Below the pieces are notes generated by a model. That model searched no databases. It saw nothing but the letters and a program-made list of their open reading frames with translations, and was not told the origin of the DNA. Of a stretch of 5,320 bases of DNA, positions 1-5,320 are shown one piece after another. Each line of letters opens with the position of its first letter. Within the stretch, counting starts at the first letter, position 1. This DNA is from Bacteroidaceae bacterium (GTDB taxonomy: Bacteria > Bacteroidota > Bacteroidia > Bacteroidales > Bacteroidaceae), in the NCBI GenBank assembly GCA_024695315.1, contig JAILIJ010000280.1:1-5320 (forward strand), written 5' to 3'. The position numbers and the translations under genes were made by a program.

Positions 1-585
1 CTCATATTCTCCTAAACGTGGAAAACATGATTTACATTCGAAAGACGTTGACATCCAAAGCTCATCCTTAAAACTTGGTGCTTTACCTACAATTTCAAGT
101 GCTTCTTTAACTTCATCTTCCGTCCTACCAGCAAGCCAAGCTCCGAGATGAGTCGCCTCCATAGCACCTGGTCCACCTCCACTTATCATCAGGTAGCCTA
201 GTTCCGTAAGCTTCTTACTTACAAAAACCGTTTTTGCATAAGCCTCATCTGTACGAAGCATAGCATGTCCTCCCATGATTCCAACTACATGGTTTTGTTC
301 AAATTTACCCAAGAAATCGCGCAAACATTGGCGCATAGTACAATCGTGCATCGAGCGAGCAGAACACTCAAGATGGTCATTTGTGAGTTTACCCTTTTCC
401 ATCATGTAATTATACACACGAGTATCAAAACAATCTTGGAAAGTAGAGGGATTAGACGAGTCAAACTCCTTAAAAAGCTCATCACTTGTATATAAAGAAC
501 GGCGAATAACTTCGAAAGGCACATCCATCATGTACTTTCCAAATTTCGTCCAATCTATTTCTTGTAAAATATCCTTACTAAGCAT
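1..585 (-). CDS. LOG-family Rossmann-fold nucleotide-binding protein, N-terminal part (3' end beyond the left edge)
   Basis: Reading the minus strand from the ATG at 583-585 gives 195 codons without a stop, running off the window. It begins MLSKDILQEIDW. Residues 1 to about 95 are a charged, probably helical N-terminal extension with no motif I recognise. A Rossmann-type segment follows: GIMGGHAMLR at 102-111, then the hallmark ISGGGPGAMEATHLGAW at 134-150. The glycine-rich SGGGPGAMEA loop is typical of the LOG (Lonely Guy)/lysine-decarboxylase-like superfamily. Classic LOG proteins are phosphoribohydrolases that release cytokinin-type bases or nucleobases from nucleotide monophosphates. The second LOG motif, PGGxGTxxE, would lie past the edge, so catalysis cannot be judged. 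The long extension points to the larger bacterial homologues, whose substrate is generally unknown. Cysteines at 52, 74, 84 and 88 and a CxxC at 184-187 (CKSC) are present. The gene is divergent from purH. Family assignment is firm; substrate is not. Confidence 0.85.
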   Translation of the reverse strand, partial: MLSKDILQEIDWTKFGKYMMDVPFEVIRRSLYTSDELFKEFDSSNPSTFQDCFDTRVYNYMMEKGKLTNDHLECSARSMHDCTMRQCLRDFLGKFEQNHVVGIMGGHAMLRTDEAYAKTVFVSKKLTELGYLMISGGGPGAMEATHLGAWLAGRTEDEVKEALEIVGKAPSFKDELWMSTSFECKSCFPRLGEYE

Positions 586-624
586 TAAATTCAATATTAA
601 AAATATGATTAAAAAACTATCATA

Positions 625-632
625 CAAATATA
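625..632 (-). promoter_or_regulatory. Candidate -7 promoter element for the LOG-family gene
   Basis: CAAATATA on the plus strand reads TATATTTG on the minus strand, a perfect match to the Bacteroidota -7 consensus TAnnTTTG. It lies 39 bases upstream of the ATG at 585. Transcription would start near 618 and leave a leader of about 33 bases. I cannot find a good TTTG-type -33 box at the expected distance (about 650-656), so the call rests on the -7 element and its position. Confidence 0.5.
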
Positions 633-790
633 GCACAAATCCATAAAGAATAATAATTTGTCGATAGAAATCTCACACACATGAATAAATTTTCACATTT
701 TTACACCACAATAAAAGGCCGAAATACACAATACTACACCTAAATAATAAAAAAAATAAGTTTATAAAGCAAATTCTTATAACAACATTC

Positions 791-820
791 TTTATACCTC
801 ATTTTTTATAATTAAATTTG
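791..820 (+). promoter_or_regulatory. Candidate promoter for the purH-mre-mrdA cluster
   Basis: TAAATTTG at 813-820 matches the Bacteroidota -7 consensus TAnnTTTG perfectly. TTTA at 791-794 could be a weak -33 box with an 18-base spacer, a little short of the usual 19-21. Transcription would begin near 826-828, giving a leader of about 34 bases before the ATG at 861. It is the only good promoter match I noticed upstream of the five plus-strand genes. The predicted start site also argues against translation beginning at the TTG at 825. Confidence 0.55.
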
Positions 821-860
821 CACTTTGAAAATATTAGAAATCTTTATTAAGAAAAAAAAT

Positions 861-1454
861 ATGGCAGATACTAAGAAAATCAAGACTGCGCTTATCTCAG
901 TTTTCCACAAGGATGGTCTTGACGAACTACTCGCAGAGCTTAACAAAAACGGAGTAAAATTCCTTTCTACAGGTGGCACACAGACATTCATCGAGGGTCT
1001 AGGCTACAAGTGTGAAAAAGTTGAAGATCTAACAACATATCCATCAATTCTTGGTGGACGTGTAAAAACTCTTCACCCAAAAGTTTTCGGAGGAATCCTC
1101 GGCAGACGTGAGCTTGAAAGCGATCAGAAGGAAATGGCAAAATACGAGATTCCAGAAATCGACCTCGTAATCGTAGACCTCTACCCATTTGAGGAGACTG
1201 TAGCAAACACAAATGACGAGCCAACAATCATCGAAAAGATTGACATAGGCGGAATTTCACTTATTCGTGCAGCAGCAAAGAACTTTAACGATGTTGTTAT
1301 TATTCCTAGCAAAGCAGAATACAAGCCACTTCTTGACATTGTGAAAGCTCAGGGTGCAGAAACTACAAAAGCACAGCGCAAGCATTTCGCAGAGCGTGCT
1401 TTCGCAACATCTTCACACTACGATACTGCCATCCACGAATACTTCACAAAGTAA
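861..1454 (+). CDS. purH: IMP cyclohydrolase, single-domain PurH (no AICAR formyltransferase domain)
   Basis: The 197-residue product is the inosicase (MGS-like) domain, which closes FAICAR to IMP in the last step of de novo purine synthesis in the cytosol. Visible family motifs: ISVFHKDGL at 12-20 (family SVSDKTGL), FLSTGGT at 34-40, LGGRVKTLHPKVFGGIL at 64-80, DLYPFEETV at 106-114, and IEKIDIGGISLIRAAAKN at 124-141. By alignment from memory with human ATIC, R67, K69, Y108, D128 and K140 correspond to active-site R64, K66, Y104, D125 and K137, so the cyclohydrolase should be active. Usual PurH is bifunctional, about 500-520 aa. This one stops at AIHEYFTK, the normal domain border, and no formyltransferase sequence follows. 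I chose ATG 861 over the in-frame TTG at 825: MADTKKIKTALIS matches the family N-terminus, the added residues do not, and 825 sits at the predicted transcription start. Leader AAGAAAAAAAAT is A-rich with no Shine-Dalgarno. Confidence 0.93.
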   Translation: MADTKKIKTALISVFHKDGLDELLAELNKNGVKFLSTGGTQTFIEGLGYKCEKVEDLTTYPSILGGRVKTLHPKVFGGILGRRELESDQKEMAKYEIPEIDLVIVDLYPFEETVANTNDEPTIIEKIDIGGISLIRAAAKNFNDVVIIPSKAEYKPLLDIVKAQGAETTKAQRKHFAERAFATSSHYDTAIHEYFTK

Positions 1455-1515
1455 GCCGCTACGCTTTAGATAAATAAGCAAAAAAAGGACTTACTACAAA
1501 ACAATAACTCATAAA
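1455..1515 (+). other. purH-mreB spacer
   Basis: These 61 bases hold no TAnnTTTG element, no stable hairpin with a T-run, and no remnant of the PurH formyltransferase domain in any frame. AAAAAAAGGA ends near 1489, about 26 bases before the mreB ATG, which is too far for a normal Shine-Dalgarno site. The spacer therefore looks like a read-through gap inside an operon. Confidence 0.6.
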
Positions 1516-2538
1516 ATGGGATTTTTTTCACTCACTCAAGATATTGCAATGGACCTCGGTACAGCAAATACCATTATCACTTGTAATGGTAAAATTGTTG
1601 TAGACGAACCATCTGTTGTTGCTCTAGACCGCAAGACAAACAATATGATTGCGGTTGGCAACAAAGCAAAGATGATGTACGAAAAGTCACACGAAAACAT
1701 TCGTACATGCCGCCCACTTCGCGATGGTGTGATTGCAGACTTCGATGCTTGCGAGAAAATGATGCGTGGACTTATCGGCATGATAAACAACGGACATCAC
1801 CTTTTCAAGCCACAGCTCCGAATGGTTATCGGTATACCTTCAGGAAGTACAGAAGTTGAGCGCCGTGCCGTACGTGACTCAGCAGAGCACTCTGGCGGAC
1901 GTGACGTATATCTTCTTTTCGAACCTATGGCATCTGCCATCGGATGTGGACTCGACGTAGAAGCTCCAGAAGGCTGCATGGTCGTAGACATAGGCGGTGG
2001 ATCAACTGAAATTGCCGTCATATCTCTCGGAGGTATTGTAAGCAACAACTCAATACGCGTTGCAGGTGACGAACTGACAGCAGACATCCAAGAATATATG
2101 AGCCGACAGCACAACGTAAAGGTTTCTGAGCGTATGGCTGAACGTATCAAAATCAACGTAGGTTCTGCTATTACAGACCTTGGAAGCGAAGCTCCAGAGG
2201 ATTTCGTCGTTCACGGACCAAACCGTATCACGGCTCTTCCTATGGAAATATCAATATGCTATCAGGAAATAGCACATTGTATCGATAAGACAATTGCCAA
2301 GATAGAGACAGCCGTTCTGTCTGCTCTTGAACAAACTCCACCAGAACTATACGCCGACATCGTGAAAAACGGTATTTGGCTCACAGGTGGCGGAGCACTC
2401 CTAAGAGGACTCGACAAGCGTCTTACAGATAAGATAAAGATTAAGTTCCATGTTGCAGACGACCCATTGCACAGCGTTGCAAAAGGTACAGGCATCGCTC
2501 TCAAGAACGTACACAATTTCCAGTTCTTGATGCGATAG
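1516..2538 (+). CDS. mreB: Rod shape-determining protein MreB (bacterial actin)
   Basis: MreB is an actin-fold ATPase that polymerises into membrane-bound filaments and steers the cell-wall elongation machinery (MreC, MreD, RodA, PBP2). The 340-residue length is normal for the family. Actin-fold nucleotide motifs are intact: phosphate 1 DLGTANT at 13-19, phosphate 2 DIGGGSTE at 158-165, and adenosine-site LTGGGALLRGLD at 289-300. Family segments VIGIPSGSTEVERRAV and LLFEPMASAIG are also clear. Membrane attachment is suggested by the hydrophobic start MGFFSL and by L96-F97 in the NNGHHLFKP loop, equivalent to the Leu-Phe membrane-insertion loop known in Thermotoga MreB. The ATG at 1516 is the natural start because MGFFSLTQDIAMDLGT fits the family with no extra residues. 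mreC follows after 10 bp. I see no anomaly. Confidence 0.97.
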   Translation: MGFFSLTQDIAMDLGTANTIITCNGKIVVDEPSVVALDRKTNNMIAVGNKAKMMYEKSHENIRTCRPLRDGVIADFDACEKMMRGLIGMINNGHHLFKPQLRMVIGIPSGSTEVERRAVRDSAEHSGGRDVYLLFEPMASAIGCGLDVEAPEGCMVVDIGGGSTEIAVISLGGIVSNNSIRVAGDELTADIQEYMSRQHNVKVSERMAERIKINVGSAITDLGSEAPEDFVVHGPNRITALPMEISICYQEIAHCIDKTIAKIETAVLSALEQTPPELYADIVKNGIWLTGGGALLRGLDKRLTDKIKIKFHVADDPLHSVAKGTGIALKNVHNFQFLMR

Positions 2539-2548
2539 AACATATTAA

Positions 2549-3400
2549 ATGAGAAATCTACTCGACTTTCTATTAAACTACAAACACTGGTTCGTATTCA
2601 TACTATTAGAGTTTATCGGTCTTGCCATACTCTTTAATCATAATGGATACCAAAAAAGTGTATATTTTACTACTGCTAATGGGGTTGTAGGTAACACCTA
2701 CTCCTTCATTAGCAGCGTTACATCATATCTGAACCTCGGTACAGAAAATCAAGCACTCGAAGCTAAAAATGAACAGCTACGCCAAAAAGTGGCTGAACTG
2801 GAAAAACAGCTAGAAGTAGCAAGTAAGGACAGCACAAAACACATAAGTGGACTTTCTACTAAGTATAACGTTGTAAGTGCACAAATAGTAGGTGGTACAA
2901 TACACAAAAGCAATAACTTGTTTACCATCAACAAGGGAACAGCAGATGGTATAAAAGAAGAAATGGGAGTTGTATGCTCGAATGGAGTGGTCGGAATCGT
3001 TTATTTAACATCACGACACTATTCTATTGTCATTCCTCTCATAAACGCAAATTCAAAAGTGTCATGTAAACTTCGAGGAACCCAGCATTTCGGCACACTA
3101 CAATGGCAAAGGGGACGCGCCGATATAGCATACATGACTGACGTACCTCGACACGCTAAAATAAAAAAAGGAGAAGTCGTACTTACAAATGGCTATTCTG
3201 ATATTTTCCCTCCAGGAATACCTATAGGATTCATAATAGATAAGAAAAACTCGTCTGACGGTTTCTCTTACCTCTTAAAAATTGGACTTTACACAAAATT
3301 TGAAACTCTTAGAGAAGTTAGTGTAATTACCAACTATACAAAACCAGAAAGAAAGCTCTTAGAAAGCCAAGCCGACTCTCTCATCAACCAATTACAGTAA
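2549..3400 (+). CDS. mreC: Rod shape-determining protein MreC
   Basis: MreC is a bitopic inner-membrane protein whose periplasmic part self-associates and activates PBP2-RodA. The 283-residue product has a short cytoplasmic N-terminus, one transmembrane helix at about 14-29 (WFVFILLEFIGLAILF), a coiled coil at about 65-92 with heptad-like leucines (ALEAKNEQLRQKVAELEKQL), and the two-lobed beta domain. Family signatures are TINKGTADGIKEEMGVV at 126-142, SNGVVGIV at 144-151, and GEVVLTNGYSDIFPPGIPIG at 208-227. The C-terminal tail, about 264-283, is short and charged, without the long proline-rich tail seen in some MreC proteins. The start lies 10 bp after the mreB stop with no Shine-Dalgarno, and translational coupling is possible. 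The product is complete and ordinary for the family. Confidence 0.95.
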   Translation: MRNLLDFLLNYKHWFVFILLEFIGLAILFNHNGYQKSVYFTTANGVVGNTYSFISSVTSYLNLGTENQALEAKNEQLRQKVAELEKQLEVASKDSTKHISGLSTKYNVVSAQIVGGTIHKSNNLFTINKGTADGIKEEMGVVCSNGVVGIVYLTSRHYSIVIPLINANSKVSCKLRGTQHFGTLQWQRGRADIAYMTDVPRHAKIKKGEVVLTNGYSDIFPPGIPIGFIIDKKNSSDGFSYLLKIGLYTKFETLREVSVITNYTKPERKLLESQADSLINQLQ

Positions 3401-3431
3401 AAAGAATATAATAGACAAGTGAACAAGGCAG

Positions 3432-3944
3432 ATGAACTACAATATATTAAGTAAAATATTAAGACTTATATTCTTATTGCTCGTACAAGTGCTAATATGT
3501 AACAATATACACTTGTTAGGCTATGCTTCACCACTTCTCATCGGATATGTAATAATAGCTATGGGAAGGAATGAAAATAGAATAAGTCTTTTACTTTGGG
3601 GATTCTGCACAGGTCTTATTTTTGACATGTTCAGCAATACTGCTGGAATGGCTGCCTCAGGAATGACTCTTATAGCCATGATACAGCCAGACCTTTTACA
3701 GTCAGTTTCACCACGTGATGCAGAAGAAAACATGAAGCCATCAATTCAGGCCATGGGATTCTGGAACTACACAACATACGCTTTCACACTAATGATTATT
3801 CTGCACTCCGTGTATTATTTTCTTGATGCTTTTATGCTTGCTAACATACAGCTCACTCTTATTTCAGCCTTAATAAGCGCAATATTAGCAACAGGATTGG
3901 CTATAGGAGTAGATATGCTAACATCAACACATAGAAAATATTAA
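3432..3944 (+). CDS. mreD: Rod shape-determining protein MreD
   Basis: MreD is a small polytopic inner-membrane protein that works with MreC to link MreB filaments to PBP2-RodA. The 170-residue product, near the usual family length, is strongly hydrophobic. I estimate five or six membrane segments at roughly 9-28, 33-45, 50-66, 74-86, 114-132 and 140-162. The motif GFCTGLIFDMFSNTAGM at 57-73 matches the MreD signature G-x3-GLxxD-x-FS, with Asp65 inside or at the edge of a membrane helix. The hydrophilic loop SPRDAEENMK at 93-102 probably faces the cytoplasm. MreD is poorly conserved, so the call rests on this motif, hydrophobicity, length and position between mreC and mrdA. AAGG at 3425-3428 is close to the ATG and could be a weak ribosome site. 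mreD ends 3 bp before mrdA. Confidence 0.92.
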   Translation: MNYNILSKILRLIFLLLVQVLICNNIHLLGYASPLLIGYVIIAMGRNENRISLLLWGFCTGLIFDMFSNTAGMAASGMTLIAMIQPDLLQSVSPRDAEENMKPSIQAMGFWNYTTYAFTLMIILHSVYYFLDAFMLANIQLTLISALISAILATGLAIGVDMLTSTHRKY

Positions 3945-3947
3945 TTA

Positions 3948-5320
3948 ATGAGTAGGAACGAATTTGAAAGCAGAAAATTTGTAATTGCCGGCATAGCTTT
4001 AGTCATTGTCGTCACCTACATCATGCGTTTGGCATATCTTCAACTGGATAATCCAGATTACAAGACAAATGCAAACAACAACGCGTTCCTCAATAATATA
4101 GTCTTCCCATCGCGAGGAGTACTATATGACAGAAATGGTAAAGTACTTGTCTACAATCAAAGTGCTTACGACATTATGGTTGTGACACGAGAAATAGAAG
4201 ACCTCGACACTTTGGACTTATGTAATTCTCTCAACATAAGTAAGGAGGAATTCATCACAAGAATGGAGACCTTAAAAGACAGAAACAAGAACCCTGGATA
4301 CTCAAGCTATACACAACAGCTATTTTTTCCACAGATGGCTATGAAAGACTTCTCTAGATTCCAGGAAAAAATGTTTCGATTCCGCGGTTTCTACGTAAGA
4401 GAAAGAACTATACGAAGATATGCAACAACCCACGGCGCACACGTACTTGGCGATGTGGCCGAAGTTGCACCTTATGACATAAAAAAAGATCCCTACTACG
4501 CTCCTGGTGACTATATAGGCAAGCAAGGAGTTGAGCGTTCCTACGAACAAGAACTTCGAGGCGAAAAAGGTATGCAAGTTTTGCTTCGTGACGCTCACGG
4601 ACGAATACAGGGACATTATAAAAATGGAGCACTCGACAAAGCACCAGTACCTGGAAAAGATCTGACTTTAAGCATAGACATAAAAGTTCAGGCTCTTGGA
4701 GAAAGGTTAATGAAAAATAAGATGGGGGCTATCGTCGCCATTGAACCAAAAACAGGTGAAGTGCTTTGCATGGTTTCAGCACCTTCCTACGACCCACGTG
4801 AACTCGAGGGAAAAGAAAGGGGTAAGCACATGATTGAGATGAGCAAAGACCCAATGAAACCTATGCTGAACAGAGCAATTCTCGGAACATACCCTCCAGG
4901 CTCAACGTTCAAGACTTCACAGGCTCTAACTTTTCTACAAGAAGGAATTATAACAAACCAAACGGCCTACCCTTGCAGCCACGGATTTAGATTTGGATCA
5001 TTAAAAGTGGGATGTCACGCTCATAGCTCGCCTCTCACACTCGAGCCAGCCATATCTACCAGCTGTAATGGATATTTCTGCTGGGGACTGTATTACATGT
5101 TCGGCAACAGAAGAAAATATAAAACTGTGCAAGAGGCCATGACAACATGGAAGGACTACATGGTAAGCATGGGATTCGGATATAAATTAGGTATTGACAT
5201 GCCTTCAGAATCAAGAGGTATGATTCCTAATGCCGACTACTATGACAAAAACCACAACTTCTCATGGTCCGCTCTTTCTGTAATTTCTATTTCTATAGGA
5301 CAGGGAGAGGTAACGCTTAC
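3948..5320 (+). CDS. mrdA: Penicillin-binding protein 2 (MrdA), elongasome transpeptidase, C-terminus beyond the right edge
   Basis: PBP2 is the class B DD-transpeptidase that cross-links new peptidoglycan with RodA during elongation. The ATG at 3948, 3 bp after mreD, opens a frame with no stop to the window end: 457 full codons of an expected 600-700. A short cytoplasmic tail is followed by one membrane anchor at about 11-33 (FVIAGIALVIVVTYIMRLAY). The pedestal/dimerisation domain carries PSRGVLYDRNGKVLVYN at 54-70, HVLGDVAEV at 165-173 and GKQGVERSYEQELRGEKG at 191-208. The transpeptidase domain has AIEPKTGEVLCMVSAPSYDP, then GTYPPGSTFKTS with catalytic Ser319 in the S-T-F-K box (319-322), and S-C-N at 372-374. 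It ends at SIGQGEVTLT; the KTG box must lie outside the window. C343, H345, C356, H357, H359, C373 and C378 cluster between or next to the catalytic boxes. PBP3/FtsI is less likely given the mre context. Confidence 0.95.
   Translation, partial: MSRNEFESRKFVIAGIALVIVVTYIMRLAYLQLDNPDYKTNANNNAFLNNIVFPSRGVLYDRNGKVLVYNQSAYDIMVVTREIEDLDTLDLCNSLNISKEEFITRMETLKDRNKNPGYSSYTQQLFFPQMAMKDFSRFQEKMFRFRGFYVRERTIRRYATTHGAHVLGDVAEVAPYDIKKDPYYAPGDYIGKQGVERSYEQELRGEKGMQVLLRDAHGRIQGHYKNGALDKAPVPGKDLTLSIDIKVQALGERLMKNKMGAIVAIEPKTGEVLCMVSAPSYDPRELEGKERGKHMIEMSKDPMKPMLNRAILGTYPPGSTFKTSQALTFLQEGIITNQTAYPCSHGFRFGSLKVGCHAHSSPLTLEPAISTSCNGYFCWGLYYMFGNRRKYKTVQEAMTTWKDYMVSMGFGYKLGIDMPSESRGMIPNADYYDKNHNFSWSALSVISISIGQGEVTL

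Larger units (their letters stand above)
586..860. other. AT-rich divergent intergenic region
   Basis: These 275 bases separate the minus-strand LOG-family gene from the plus-strand purH-mre cluster. They are much richer in A and T than the flanking genes. I see one candidate promoter for each direction (annotated separately), but no convincing hairpin terminator, riboswitch-like structure, tRNA, direct repeat or plausible small ORF. The middle part, about 661-780, has no recognisable signal apart from TAAGTTTA at 757-764, a 7-of-8 match to the -7 element. Confidence 0.7.

Noticed and set aside
265..495. 76-residue plus-strand open frame
   Set aside because: It lies fully inside the minus-strand LOG-family gene, shows no family motif, and is best explained as a shadow frame.
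661..780. Possible small RNA or riboswitch upstream of purH
   Set aside because: The stretch is AT-rich with no stable stem, no purine-riboswitch-like core and no terminator, and it lies upstream of the predicted transcription start.
825..860. N-terminal extension of purH from the in-frame TTG at 825 (MKILEIFIKKKN)
   Set aside because: The TTG lies at the predicted transcription start, the extra residues do not fit the PurH family, and ATG 861 gives the expected N-terminus.
1440..1515. purH as a pseudogene broken by a recent stop or frameshift
   Set aside because: No formyltransferase-like sequence follows in any frame within the 61 bases before mreB, and the stop sits at the domain border, so a recent break is unlikely.
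988..2934. Several minus-strand open frames opposite purH, mreB and mreC (60-120 residues)
   Set aside because: All are antisense to clearly recognised genes, have low-complexity or Ser/Arg-rich translations without motifs, and have no promoter or start context.
3521..3733. Minus-strand open frame opposite mreD
   Set aside because: It is a shadow of mreD with no recognisable domain.
4320..4644. Two overlapping minus-strand open frames (98 and 78 residues) opposite mrdA
   Set aside because: The plus-strand frame here carries conserved PBP2 motifs on both sides; these two are antisense shadows.

Overview
The window looks like chromosomal DNA of a Bacteroidota, most likely order Bacteroidales and probably Prevotellaceae. 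This rests on the purH-mreB-mreC-mreD-mrdA gene order, protein sequences of the Bacteroidales type, starts with little or no Shine-Dalgarno sequence but A-rich leaders, and two perfect matches to the Bacteroidota -7 promoter element TAnnTTTG. The family assignment is from memory of family sequences, not from a search.

Layout: (1) 1-585, minus strand: the first 195 residues of a LOG-family Rossmann-fold nucleotide-binding protein, cut by the left edge. (2) 586-860: an AT-rich divergent intergenic region with one candidate promoter facing each way. (3) 861-1454, plus: a short purH product of 197 aa that holds only the IMP cyclohydrolase domain; the formyltransferase half is absent. (4) 1516-2538 mreB, 2549-3400 mreC, 3432-3944 mreD, then 3948-5320 mrdA (PBP2), which runs off the right edge before its KTG motif.

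The plus-strand genes are tightly packed (gaps of 61, 10, 31 and 3 bp) with no visible terminator, so they are probably one transcript from the promoter near 813-820. purH makes IMP in the last step of de novo purine synthesis. The other four genes build the elongasome: MreB filaments organise the machinery under the inner membrane, MreC and MreD connect it across the membrane, and PBP2 cross-links new peptidoglycan. rodA would be expected just beyond the right edge, by inference from the usual operon.

No new defence, mobile or RNA-based system is visible. The points most worth a second look are the single-domain IMP cyclohydrolase, which stops exactly at the domain border, and a Cys/His cluster between the STFK and SCN motifs of PBP2 that could be a metal site.
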